DNA from: Flavobacteriales bacterium
Lineage (GTDB): Bacteria > Bacteroidota > Bacteroidia > Flavobacteriales > Schleiferiaceae
Direction: 5' to 3'
DNA: 64,000 bases
Assembly: GCA_017795025.1 (NCBI GenBank)
Contig: CP051243.1
Location: 744,001 to 808,000 of the forward strand
Shown here: piece after piece, positions 52,273 through 61,429 of the stretch
Layout: every line of letters begins with the position of its first letter
How positions within the stretch are numbered: position 1 is the stretch's first letter
The notes under the pieces: generated by a model
Told to the model about the DNA's origin: nothing
Database searches by the model: none
What the model saw: the letters and a program-made list of their open reading frames with translations, nothing else
Program-made: the position numbers and the translations under genes

Positions 52273-53484
52273 TTATCCACCGTAACCCTCCATTGATGGA
52301 ACGATTAATTCGGCAAGGATGAAAGTCAATCGCTTTTGTGACTTCGTTGCTATTAAGAAATCACTGGCTCCTTTCTTTTTCAGCTTTAATTTTTGACTGA
52401 TTTTTTCGGGAGAATCGGGGAAGTTTCGACTGATTACTTGAAGCGACTTTCCCTTTAAGCTTGGGGCATAGGCCTTATTTACCGAATGAACTTTGAAGAT
52501 TCGACCCGGGTAGTTTTGATGGTATTTATTGGAGGTGAATAAATTGGAATTAGGATCGAGTTTGGCCAAGGAAAATTGACTTGCACAATAATCTTGTAGT
52601 CCCCCTTTTAAGATGCTTGCATTGGGAAGGTAAAGATACTCTTGCGGCTCAAGAATGTTAATATCAACATGGTCTGGAGGATAGCATTCCAAGCGCTCCA
52701 AGTGTAAATACCCCTGATTTAGACATCTAAAAAATGGCTTTTCATTCGAATTTTCGCGACTTAATAAAAAGCTAAGTTCTTTACACTCATTACGTTCTGA
52801 TAAGACCCATACTTCTTTGGTTTCTGGCAATAAGCTTAGGTATTCCGGAATGGAAATCATGGGGCTTAACTTAACCAAGACAAGGGGACTGCTGGCTAAA
52901 AGCTGCGATTTAATCGCTAAGATATTGGGCTGGTATTCCTCGGGACGGTAAAGGGGTTTTCGGTTTTCATCTCTGCGGGAGGGATCCAAATAAATCAAGT
53001 CAAAGCCTTCCGTGTTTTCCTTCAGGAAGTCTTCGGCCTTGGCTTGGACAAATCGAAGATCTTTTCCGGGTAAGGTTTGCTTTAAGTTAAAAGCCGCGAT
53101 TTCCGATAATTCTGGGTTAGGCTCCAGATGTAAGCCCTTTTGGTATTTTTCCATGAGCTGTTGGAAGTCGACCCCAAATCCCGCGCTGAGGTCGGCAAGC
53201 TTTTCCCCTTCAGGAAGGAGCTCAGCCTTCATTTTGGCAATAGCTTCACTGCTACTTTGTTCCAAGTTTTGCTTGGGTGGAAAAAGCAGATTATAGTTTT
53301 GGTAGTAAGTGGGTAGCTTCTTACGAATCGCTTGTCGCGATGCAATCTGTCCAATCAGAATTTTCCGTGCTTCGTCCTTTCCAAACTTAAATAGAAGCTT
53401 GCTCGTATCGAAGTCTAAATGTTTCTTAATAAAGGAAATAGCCTCTTCCGATTGAACTAGCTCCTTAAGTTGGGAGGTCTTCAT
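52273..53484 (-). CDS. SAM-dependent methyltransferase with THUMP-like domain
   Basis: 403 residues. An N-terminal helical region is followed by a class I methyltransferase fold with motif I LADLSAGFGVDFQQLM (near residue 95) and the diagnostic DLIYLDPSRRDENRKPLY (near 160). A ferredoxin-like/THUMP-like C-terminal part ends with ISRNFPDSPEKISQKLKLKK and DFLIATKSQ. Relatives such as P. gingivalis PG_1098 share this layout. The substrate is probably RNA, but is not established. It overlaps the AI-2E gene by 20 bases in the tsaD operon. Confidence 0.88.
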   Translation of the reverse strand: MKTSQLKELVQSEEAISFIKKHLDFDTSKLLFKFGKDEARKILIGQIASRQAIRKKLPTYYQNYNLLFPPKQNLEQSSSEAIAKMKAELLPEGEKLADLSAGFGVDFQQLMEKYQKGLHLEPNPELSEIAAFNLKQTLPGKDLRFVQAKAEDFLKENTEGFDLIYLDPSRRDENRKPLYRPEEYQPNILAIKSQLLASSPLVLVKLSPMISIPEYLSLLPETKEVWVLSERNECKELSFLLSRENSNEKPFFRCLNQGYLHLERLECYPPDHVDINILEPQEYLYLPNASILKGGLQDYCASQFSLAKLDPNSNLFTSNKYHQNYPGRIFKVHSVNKAYAPSLKGKSLQVISRNFPDSPEKISQKLKLKKKGASDFLIATKSQKRLTFILAELIVPSMEGYGG

Positions 53485-54589
53485 CGTTGAGGTCGTTTTG
53501 CGTTAACCATCGTACAAATTTGACCTGTGGGAAAAACTCTGCGGCCAAAAGTCGAATCACACTATAACTCGGCACCGCCACTATCATCCCTGATATTCCA
53601 GCCAAAGAGGCCGCGAAGGAAATCACTAAAAATATCTCCAGGGGGTGGGCTTTTATGGATCGTGAAAAAACCACCGGTTGAGTCACAAAATTATCCACCA
53701 ATTGCACCACCCCGAAAATCACCACAATCCATATAAAAGCGGTGCCCAGTTCCATACTTTGCATGGATATGCTTTGAGCCAGTCCCAGCACCAAACCGAA
53801 GGCGAAGCCAATTATGGGGCCCAGGTAGGGTATTACATTGATTAGGCCGGCGAAGAGGCCAATGACCATAGTATTGTGAAAACCAGCCAGTTTTAAGCCA
53901 ATGGAGACTAGGGTGGTGATGATAGTAACCTGTAAAACTAAACCTCCAAAATAGCGGGTTAAATTGCTGCGTAAACGAGGACTCACCTTATGCACACGGT
54001 CGTCGTATTGATCGGGGATTAGGGCTAAAATGATATTGCGGAAAAGGTAACGCTCGCGCAGGAAAAAGAAGGTGATAAAAATGATACTGAAAATGGCGAA
54101 GGCGGTATTACCTAAACTGCCAATTAAATTGGTAAAGGTGTCGCTTACATTCTCAAAATTAAGGGCCTCAATGATGCGAGCTCCAATCCGCGTTTCTTCA
54201 ATCTCAGTTCCACCACTAGTGGCCATGCCTAAGCTGCCTCGAATTTCGTTAAGCTCCGTTTGAATTTGGCCGTAAAGGGAGTTGTAGTCTATGTCGGCCA
54301 AAACTCTTAGCTCTTGGGCCAAGGCCGGTAGAAATAAGGTGAATAGGGAACCAAGGAGGGTAATCATTATCAGCAAAGTGATGGCTGCCGCTAAACTTCG
54401 ATTTAGCTTAAGTTTAGTCCAGCGTTCGCCACTTAAAAAATCAACAATGGGTTTACCGATAATCGAGATTACCCCAGAAATTAAAACATAGGTAATGGTA
54501 TAACGAACCTCCCAAATCATATAGGCTCCCCATACGATTAGGGCTAGGTAAAAAATACTCAGCAGAATCTGACGGGTAATCGTATTCAT
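53465..54589 (-). CDS. AI-2E (PerM) family transporter
   Basis: 374 residues with about seven hydrophobic helices: a tight N-terminal pair, a soluble mid-loop with periplasmic Glu/Thr-rich residues (about 105-155), and the conserved C-terminal set with FAGLINVIPYLGPIIGFAFG and VVQLVDNFVTQPVVF. Members export varied compounds or ions; the name AI-2 exporter does not prove substrate. Overlaps its neighbours on both sides (4 and 20 bases). Confidence 0.9.
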   Translation of the reverse strand: MNTITRQILLSIFYLALIVWGAYMIWEVRYTITYVLISGVISIIGKPIVDFLSGERWTKLKLNRSLAAAITLLIMITLLGSLFTLFLPALAQELRVLADIDYNSLYGQIQTELNEIRGSLGMATSGGTEIEETRIGARIIEALNFENVSDTFTNLIGSLGNTAFAIFSIIFITFFFLRERYLFRNIILALIPDQYDDRVHKVSPRLRSNLTRYFGGLVLQVTIITTLVSIGLKLAGFHNTMVIGLFAGLINVIPYLGPIIGFAFGLVLGLAQSISMQSMELGTAFIWIVVIFGVVQLVDNFVTQPVVFSRSIKAHPLEIFLVISFAASLAGISGMIVAVPSYSVIRLLAAEFFPQVKFVRWLTQNDLNDEDLPT

Positions 54590-55245
54590 AAAATGGAGCC
54601 GTTAAAAACGTAATGAATAATATTAGCTCCCATTTCGAGGGCTTCTCGGCGAATGGCTTCGGGGTCATTATGCACCTCTGAGTCCTCCCAACCATCACTT
54701 AAGTCCGATTCGAAGGTATATAATAAGGCGAGTCTTCCATCAATGAAAATTCCCCAAGCCTGTGCATTGTTACCATCGTGTTCATGAATTTTAGGTAAAC
54801 CTTGAGGGAAGGAGAAGGGCCCTTGAAAGATGGGATGATCTAAACTCAAAAGCTGCAAGGCATCCTCCCCAAAAATTCGCTGAAGCTCTGGCCTTATATA
54901 AGGGTCCATTCCGTAGTTGTCATCTATATGGATGAATCCTCCGGCCTCAAGGTAAGTCTTCAGGTTTTCAACTTCCTGAGCATCAAAGAGAATATTTCCA
55001 TGACCAGTAAGGTGCAAAAAGGGATAATCAAAAATGTCGCTAGAGCCAATTTCTACCGTGGCATAGTCAGGGTCCAGATTGGCATTTAATTCTGTATTAC
55101 AAAAGCTACTCAGATTGCTAAGGGCGCTGGGGTTTGCGTACCAATCGCCCCCACCACGGTATTTTACGAGTGCTAGTCGATCGGCCTGACCGAAGGCAAT
55201 GACACTCATAAATAGAAGAAAGGAAGCCAGACGAATTTTCAACAT
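54586..55245 (-). CDS. DUF4159 family exported protein
   Basis: 219 residues with a signal peptide (MLKIRLASFLLFMSVIAFGQ, cleavage at Gly-Gln/Ala). DUF4159 motifs: LVKYRGGGDWYANPSALSNL, DIFDYPFLHLTGHGNILFDA, LEAGGFIHIDDNYGMDPYIR and SLDHPIFQGPFSFPQGLPKI. The fold resembles a class I glutamine-amidotransferase-like domain without obvious catalytic Cys. In other bacteria DUF4159 genes sit near MoxR/BatA-type gene sets; here it sits in the tsaD operon. Confidence 0.9.
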   Translation of the reverse strand: MLKIRLASFLLFMSVIAFGQADRLALVKYRGGGDWYANPSALSNLSSFCNTELNANLDPDYATVEIGSSDIFDYPFLHLTGHGNILFDAQEVENLKTYLEAGGFIHIDDNYGMDPYIRPELQRIFGEDALQLLSLDHPIFQGPFSFPQGLPKIHEHDGNNAQAWGIFIDGRLALLYTFESDLSDGWEDSEVHNDPEAIRREALEMGANIIHYVFNGSIL

Positions 55246-55262
55246 CCCACAAAGTTAATCGA

Positions 55263-55964
55263 TTATTTGGCCCGCCCATTTTCGTAGTTCCATACGCTGC
55301 AAATATGCACACCTGCCGTTTCCGTGCGTAAAACCTCATTACCCAAATCGAGGTGTTTAAAGCCTTTAGATTTAGCCAGCTTTAATTCCGATTCGCTAAA
55401 ATCTCCTTCCGGACCTACTAATAGAAGGTGAGCTTCCTGAAAATGAAGTTCATGCAATTTTGTTTTGGGCTCCGAGATTAAGGAAGCCAAATAGGCATTC
55501 TTGGCTGGTTCTTGCTCTAAAAGGGATTTAAAGCTAATGGCCTCGCTTAAGTCTGGCAGTCGGCCTTTATGACTTTGCTTAAAAGCCGCTTCAATAATTC
55601 GCATTCCCCGCTCGCGCTTGTACACTTTGCGTTCGGAGTGCTCACATATGATGGGAATTATCCGGGCTATTCCTAGCTCGGTGGCCTTTTCTAAAAACCA
55701 TTCAAAGCGATCATTACTTTTGGTTGGGGCCATAGCAATGCTTAACAAACTTGGAGATTGGTACCTCCGTTTTTCCTTCACTTTAAAATGAAGATTGCGT
55801 TTGTCTTCATTGGCTAGCGCCGCCGTGTATACCCAGCCATCACCGTAGCTTATTGAAATGGAGTCGCCCGTTTTTAGGCGAAGTACGCGCAAGGCATGGT
55901 GACTATCATCGGCCGAAAGCCAGCCTTCGATTTCATTGCCTTTCGCGGCTAAAAAATGATTCAT
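55263..55964 (-). CDS. rsmE: 16S rRNA (uracil(1498)-N(3))-methyltransferase
   Basis: 233 residues, SPOUT superfamily. The N-terminal PUA-like part (DDSHHALRVLRLKTGDSISI) is followed by the knotted domain with APTKSNDRFEWFLEKATELG, ICEHSERKVYKRER and the SAM site LLVGPEGDFSESELKLAKSK, then LGNEVLRTETAGVHICSVWN. It methylates U1498 of 16S rRNA. Overlaps the tsaD stop by 4 bases (ATGA). Confidence 0.95.
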   Translation of the reverse strand: MNHFLAAKGNEIEGWLSADDSHHALRVLRLKTGDSISISYGDGWVYTAALANEDKRNLHFKVKEKRRYQSPSLLSIAMAPTKSNDRFEWFLEKATELGIARIIPIICEHSERKVYKRERGMRIIEAAFKQSHKGRLPDLSEAISFKSLLEQEPAKNAYLASLISEPKTKLHELHFQEAHLLLVGPEGDFSESELKLAKSKGFKHLDLGNEVLRTETAGVHICSVWNYENGRAK

Positions 55965-56980
55965 GCCTCAAGGGGTTTACGAGCGGAGGCGATGATGCTT
56001 AAATCGCTAAAATCCTCCTGTAGATATTTATAATAGCCGCTGATAGCGATCATGGCTCCATTATCGGTCGTAAACTGAAAAGAAGGAATGAACACCTTCC
56101 AGTTCCCCTTACTTTCCTCTTTTAATAAAGCCTCTCTTAAACCGCTATTTGCCGAAACACCACCGGCAATAGCAATGCGATTGATGCCTGTTTTTTGAGC
56201 GGCTAATTTTAGTTTATCCATAAGAATGGTGACAATGCTGTGTTGAATGGAAGCACATAAATGATCGAGCTCTCTATCTATAAACCCGGGGTCTTCCTTC
56301 ATTTGCTTTTGCAAAAAGTAGAGGATGCTGGTTTTAAGGCCGCTAAAGCTAAACTGAAAATCAGGCATTTTAGGTTTGGCAAATTCGAATTTAAGCGGAT
56401 CTCCTAATTGGGCTCTACGATCTATCTCAGGCCCTGCGGGATAGGCTAAGCCCATAATTTTTCCAGCTTTATCAAAAGCTTCCCCCGCAGCATCGTCGAT
56501 GGTACTTCCCAATAGATCCATGGAGTAGGGGGAATTAACCTGCACAATTTGAGTGTGTCCACCACTTACCGTGAGACATAAAAAAGGGAATTCGGGATTT
56601 TCCTGTCCATCTTCCTCTATCAAATGCGCCAATATATGCGCCCGCATGTGATTTACTTCTATTAATGGCTTGTTTAAAGCTAAGCTTAAGGATTTAGCAA
56701 AGCTGGTCCCTACTAATAGGGATCCGAGTAAACCTGGCCCGGAGGTAAAAGCAATACCAGAAAGGTTTTCCAGTTTAATATTGGCTTGTTTTAAGGCTGC
56801 TTCTACGGTAGGGATTATATTTTGCTGATGCGCTCGGGAAGCTAATTCTGGAACAACACCGCCATATTCCGCATGTATTTTCTGATTGGCCGTTACATTT
56901 GCAAGAATTTTGCGATTTTGGAGGATGGCGATGGAGGTATCGTCGCAACTGCTCTCAATTCCCATTATAGTAATATCCAT
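55961..56980 (-). CDS. tsaD: tRNA N6-adenosine threonylcarbamoyltransferase
   Basis: 339 residues from the ATG at 56980 (MDITIMGIESSCDDTSIAIL). The frame is open to an ATG at 56995, but a -7 promoter box at 56985-56992 falls between the two, so the shorter form is chosen. TsaD makes t6A37 in tRNAs reading ANN codons. Metal-site HMRAHILAHL, CLTVSGGHTQIV, DDAAGEAFDKAGKIMGLAYP and IAIAGGVSANSGLREAL are all present. First gene of a run with rsmE, DUF4159, AI-2E and the THUMP-like methyltransferase. Confidence 0.97.
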   Translation of the reverse strand: MDITIMGIESSCDDTSIAILQNRKILANVTANQKIHAEYGGVVPELASRAHQQNIIPTVEAALKQANIKLENLSGIAFTSGPGLLGSLLVGTSFAKSLSLALNKPLIEVNHMRAHILAHLIEEDGQENPEFPFLCLTVSGGHTQIVQVNSPYSMDLLGSTIDDAAGEAFDKAGKIMGLAYPAGPEIDRRAQLGDPLKFEFAKPKMPDFQFSFSGLKTSILYFLQKQMKEDPGFIDRELDHLCASIQHSIVTILMDKLKLAAQKTGINRIAIAGGVSANSGLREALLKEESKGNWKVFIPSFQFTTDNGAMIAISGYYKYLQEDFSDLSIIASARKPLEA

Positions 56981-56984
56981 AGCA

Positions 56985-56992
56985 CAAAGGTA
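56985..56992 (-). promoter_or_regulatory. Bacteroidetes -7 promoter element before tsaD (near-leaderless)
   Basis: Minus strand TACCTTTG matches TAnnTTTG exactly and ends 4 bases before the tsaD ATG (56980), so the mRNA is expected to start at the start codon. A TTTG at -33 is not seen. Confidence 0.5.
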
Positions 56993-57045
56993 CAATCAGA
57001 AGGCTGCTTAAAATAATCGTTAGAACATTCCTCTTAGGAATCCTA

Positions 57046-60000
57046 TTGCTCTTAATTCTGGCCGGAGTTTTTCTGATTCCGTCGGTGCAAATTTACGGAG
57101 CTAAAAAAGCCACGGCCTGGTTTAATCAACAATTTGATCAGCAGGCCAAGGTGGAGCGCTTTCAGTACCACTTCCCCAATGGCTTTTCTTTAGAAGAGGT
57201 ATTAGTGCCAGACCATAAAGGGGATACCTTATTTTACATTGGTTCCTTGGAATTTAGTTTTAAAGCTTGGTCGCAAACCGACCGGGCACTTTACCTAAAC
57301 AGCCTTAAGGCCAATGAGGCTTACTTTTACCTCTATACTCAGGAAGGCGACAGTTTGAGCAACCTAAAGGTTTTTATCGAATCCCTTAAGGGTGATAAGC
57401 CTCCTAAGCCAAACCAGTCGTTTAACGTGAGCGCCTCTCAAGTCAATTTATCGGACAGTCGTTTTTACTTAGAAAACCGAAACCTTCCCGAACGTATTCA
57501 ATTTCATTGGCGCAAGGCAGATGCAGACCTCAATGACTTTCTATTGGCGGGTCGTGATTTAAGTGCTCAGATTAACAGCCTTAATTTTAAGGATGGAGAT
57601 AAATTCGCGGTACAAAGCGGCTCGGGCCAGTTTTTATACGGTCCGAAAGGCTTAGTGGTACAGGACCTAGGCTTAACTACCGCACGTAGTAACCTTGCAG
57701 GTGGTTTTCATTTTATGATGGAGTCGCCATCGTACTACTCCCAGTTTGTGGATTCGGTGTATATGTCTGGGACCATCGAAAATGCCCACATTGCGGCTGA
57801 AGACATCCGCTATTTTAGTGATGCCTATCCTCGATTTCCAACCGCCTCCATTCGGGGCGACTTTGAAGGAACCGTTAACGACTTATACCTCAATAATTTT
57901 GAGCTTGAAGCTTATCAAAAAATGCAAGCCAGCGGGCAATTGCATTTAGTGGAAACTACTTCGGGCATCGACTTAAAGATGTATACTGATAAACTAAAAA
58001 TTCAAGCTAAGGCTTCAGAGGCGCGAAGTTTAATTGGCCTCTTTAAAGATACCATTCCCGAAATCTTAGATCGTACCGAGTTTATTGAGTGGCAGGGAAG
58101 TTTTAGCGGCGGTCTGTTCGACTTTAAAACCAAAAGTCAACTTATTACGAAGCTGGCCGATTTAAACTTAGACCTTGATATTCAAAACTTGCGCTCCCTT
58201 TCCAAGGTTGCCTATAAAGGAAAAGTTAAAGCTAACCGCTTAAATCTAAGGGCTATACTGCCTAAATATCAAGACTTAGGAACGGCTTCCTTAAACCTAA
58301 GTTTAGATGGAAAAGGAATTGATCCCACAAAGATGGAGAGTCGAATTTTAGGGCAAATTCAGCATTTCGACTTTAAGGGCTACCGTTACCGCAATATGCA
58401 GGTGAACGGCGAAATTGCAGAAGGGAATTTTAACGGTAAGTTTTTCATCAAAGATCCTAACCTTTCCCTCGATTTTGATGGTATTGCCAGCTTTGGTTCA
58501 GATACCTCTAAATATGATTTTAAGGCCAAGGTTGATTCCGCGAATCTGTACGCCATGAACTTGGTGAAAGACAGCTTGGCCCAATACCGTGGATCGGTAG
58601 ATATCGATTTTAAATATCTCGACACTGATCGCTGGGAAGGGAATATCGACTTTTTCGATTTACACTATCGCAACAGCAAAAAGACCTATGCTTTTAATGA
58701 TGTGAAAATCGAATCCTTAGGCCTCGATAGTCTTAAAGAGCTAAGCATTGCTTCCAATATGCTGGATGCTCAGCTTAAGGGCAGTTATAGCTATGGATCC
58801 TTATTTAAGCTATTCCAGCAAAAATTAGCACGCTATCAAACGCCTCAAGAATATCGTCCTGCCGAGGTGGATGGTCAAAATTTTGAATTTGACCTATGGG
58901 TAAAAGACGCTGCTGCATTGAGTCAGTCCCTCTTGGCCCAGTTGCTTATTGAGCCAGGCACCCATCTAAGGATTAGTAAAAGCCCTTTCGACGAGTTGTT
59001 AAGGGTAGACTTTAACTCGGAGGGAATCCGATATGGTCAGCACTTAATTGAGGGTTTAGATTTAAGCGTTTTATCGGGACAAGCCGATTTGTTTAACCTC
59101 ACCGCCAATTCCTACGCCATAGGGGAAGACCGACTGCAAATCGATAGTGTGCAGTTTGTGAATGTCTTTGCCGGAGATAGTATGAACTATCAATTGGATT
59201 TAATTTTACGCGATAGCATCGATAGTTACGGCAGCTTTGAAGGCTTAATTGCCATTTTGGATAGTCAGGCTTACCGCATGAATTGGGATCGTGGGGAATT
59301 TAATTTTGGAAGCCGTAGTTTTCAAGTAGATACTGGCTCTGTAATGCGCTTAGATAGTAATGGCTTTTCGATCGATTGGCTTAAAATTACTGGACCCTCC
59401 TTAAACCTTACCGCGGCCGGCTTTATTAGTCCCGATCCAAACCGAATCATGCGAATCGATATCGAGGGTTTAGACTTGGATTTTCTAAACTATCTACAGT
59501 TTAATGAGAAGGCCCGAGTAGAAGGTTTTATCGATGGGAATATTATCGCCACTCAGTTAGCTTCCAAGCCTAAATTTATTGCGGATGTTTATTTAGATAG
59601 TTTACGCCTTAATGAGGTGGCCCTAGGTCGAATGGAGTTAAGCAGTGACTATAACTACGGCGATGGAAAGATTTTTATTGATGCTTTACTTAAAAATAGG
59701 GCCTTAGAAACATTAAAGATTGGTGGTTATTATGATCATGAGGCTAAGGGGAGCATAGACCTTAAATTTGATTTTAATCGCTTTAATTTGGCGGCATTAG
59801 ACCCCTTTGCCGCGCCTGTGGCCGAAAACCTGAGGGGTTTGGCTAGTGGTAGCGTGAGCATGACCGGCCCCGCTAAAAAACCGGAGATAGATGGAGAATT
59901 CACCTTACCCAAAGCAGGCCTAACTATTTCCTTCCTTCAAACGGACTATAACTTAGTTGGCAGTCCTAAAGTGTATTTAAATAATGAGAGTATAAGCTTT

Positions 60001-61425
60001 CCCAACCTTAAACTTCGCGACGCTCGCGGGACCGGATTTTTGAATGGGGAAGTAAGGCATCGCGGCTTTAAAGACTTTTACATCGATTTACAAATTGATG
60101 CTCAGGAGATGCTGGTTTTAAATACCAGTGCCGATCGCGAAGATGCCTATTATGGGACCGCCTACGCCTCCGGTAACCTTAAAATCCAGGGCCCACCTTC
60201 TAGCGTTAAGGTTTACGCCGCGGTGAAGAGTGAAGATGGCACCAACTTTAACATTCCCATTGGTGGGGCTACCGAGGTAAAGCAAAGCGGCTATGTGAAT
60301 TTCCTGCCTCCTAAAAATGCAAGTCAAGGCTTACAAATCATGAAAACTGACTTCGATATAGATGAAGGCGTTTCCCTTGATTTTGATATGGATATCACCC
60401 CCGATGCTCTAGTGAGTATTATTTTAAATGAAAGTACTGGTAACCAACTCAATGGTAGAGGTAGTGGCTTTATTAATATGAAGCTGGAGCCCAATCAGGA
60501 CTTGGAACTGTATGGAACCTACACCATTGAGGATGGCCTCTATCGCTTCAATTTGGAGGGCTTGCTCGCCAAGAACTTCGAGGTGCAGCGCGGAGGAACC
60601 GTTTCATGGAATGGCGACCCTTACACTGCTAATCTCGACTTAACAGCGATTTACAGAACCAAAGCTAATCCCGGAATATTAACGGGAGAAACCAATGGTG
60701 CTTCTACTGCGGTAGATATTTACCTCTACATAGAAGGGGAGCTCACCAATCCTAATATTACCTTTTCGGTGGCTTTACCGCGGGCCACGTCTTCGATCCA
60801 GTCGATAGTAGCGAATCGCTTAAATACCGATCAGGCTGTAAATCAGCAGGTATTTAGTTTATTGGCTTTTAACAATTTTACCCCACCGAGTGATTTTCTT
60901 ATTGGTAGTGGTTCGGCTATCAATCAATGGGATATTATTGCGGGTCAGGCTGCCGCCTTTATTAACCGCTTTACGGCAGAGTATGATTACGAGGTTAGTC
61001 TTTCCTATCAACCCGCCACCCAAGGTCAAAATGCCCCTGCTGCAGGAAATAGTCAAGAAGAACTGGAAGTGGGTTTATCCAAAAATTTCTTTGAAGATCG
61101 CTTAACCGTTAACTCTTCGGTGGAAGTGCCTCTCAATGAAAACAATAGTAGCATCGCTGGTGATTTTGAATTGATTTACAAACTCACCGAGGACGGCCGA
61201 ATGCGGGCCAAGGCCTTTAATCGATCGGTGGATAACAATTTAAGTTATAGCATTGGACAACAACAGCTCTATCAGCAGGGCGTGGGGATCAATTTTAAGT
61301 TAGACTTTAATACCTACCAGGAATTATGGGCTCGTGCTCTAGGCAAAGGTAGAAGGGAGGAGGTCTCCGAGGAGGATTCGGAAGAAGACGAGCTAGAGGA
61401 TGAAGAAATAGATGAAGAGGATTAA
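57046..61425 (+). CDS. TamB-like translocation and assembly module protein
   Basis: 1459 residues from the TTG at 57046. One N-terminal hydrophobic anchor is followed by a very long series of short beta strands (AsmA/TamB-type repetitive groove). The C-terminal TamB domain (about 985-1425) carries GLASGSVSMTGPAKKPEIDG, GEVRHRGFKDFYIDLQIDAQ, GSGFINMKLEPNQDLELYGT, YTIEDGLYRFNLEGLLAKNF and the VALPRATSSIQSIVANRLNT helix. An acidic tail closes it. Such proteins bridge the inner and outer membranes for lipid transport or barrel assembly. The frame is open about 20 codons further upstream with LLKIIVRTFLLGIL, so the real start may be a non-standard codon near 57004. Divergent from tsaD. Confidence 0.88.
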   Translation: MLLILAGVFLIPSVQIYGAKKATAWFNQQFDQQAKVERFQYHFPNGFSLEEVLVPDHKGDTLFYIGSLEFSFKAWSQTDRALYLNSLKANEAYFYLYTQEGDSLSNLKVFIESLKGDKPPKPNQSFNVSASQVNLSDSRFYLENRNLPERIQFHWRKADADLNDFLLAGRDLSAQINSLNFKDGDKFAVQSGSGQFLYGPKGLVVQDLGLTTARSNLAGGFHFMMESPSYYSQFVDSVYMSGTIENAHIAAEDIRYFSDAYPRFPTASIRGDFEGTVNDLYLNNFELEAYQKMQASGQLHLVETTSGIDLKMYTDKLKIQAKASEARSLIGLFKDTIPEILDRTEFIEWQGSFSGGLFDFKTKSQLITKLADLNLDLDIQNLRSLSKVAYKGKVKANRLNLRAILPKYQDLGTASLNLSLDGKGIDPTKMESRILGQIQHFDFKGYRYRNMQVNGEIAEGNFNGKFFIKDPNLSLDFDGIASFGSDTSKYDFKAKVDSANLYAMNLVKDSLAQYRGSVDIDFKYLDTDRWEGNIDFFDLHYRNSKKTYAFNDVKIESLGLDSLKELSIASNMLDAQLKGSYSYGSLFKLFQQKLARYQTPQEYRPAEVDGQNFEFDLWVKDAAALSQSLLAQLLIEPGTHLRISKSPFDELLRVDFNSEGIRYGQHLIEGLDLSVLSGQADLFNLTANSYAIGEDRLQIDSVQFVNVFAGDSMNYQLDLILRDSIDSYGSFEGLIAILDSQAYRMNWDRGEFNFGSRSFQVDTGSVMRLDSNGFSIDWLKITGPSLNLTAAGFISPDPNRIMRIDIEGLDLDFLNYLQFNEKARVEGFIDGNIIATQLASKPKFIADVYLDSLRLNEVALGRMELSSDYNYGDGKIFIDALLKNRALETLKIGGYYDHEAKGSIDLKFDFNRFNLAALDPFAAPVAENLRGLASGSVSMTGPAKKPEIDGEFTLPKAGLTISFLQTDYNLVGSPKVYLNNESISFPNLKLRDARGTGFLNGEVRHRGFKDFYIDLQIDAQEMLVLNTSADREDAYYGTAYASGNLKIQGPPSSVKVYAAVKSEDGTNFNIPIGGATEVKQSGYVNFLPPKNASQGLQIMKTDFDIDEGVSLDFDMDITPDALVSIILNESTGNQLNGRGSGFINMKLEPNQDLELYGTYTIEDGLYRFNLEGLLAKNFEVQRGGTVSWNGDPYTANLDLTAIYRTKANPGILTGETNGASTAVDIYLYIEGELTNPNITFSVALPRATSSIQSIVANRLNTDQAVNQQVFSLLAFNNFTPPSDFLIGSGSAINQWDIIAGQAAAFINRFTAEYDYEVSLSYQPATQGQNAPAAGNSQEELEVGLSKNFFEDRLTVNSSVEVPLNENNSSIAGDFELIYKLTEDGRMRAKAFNRSVDNNLSYSIGQQQLYQQGVGINFKLDFNTYQELWARALGKGRREEVSEEDSEEDELEDEEIDEED

Positions 61426-61429
61426 TATC

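Noticed and set aside
56981-56995. The longer tsaD start at 56995.
   Set aside because: The promoter -7 box overlaps these codons and the family N-terminus begins at the ATG at 56980.
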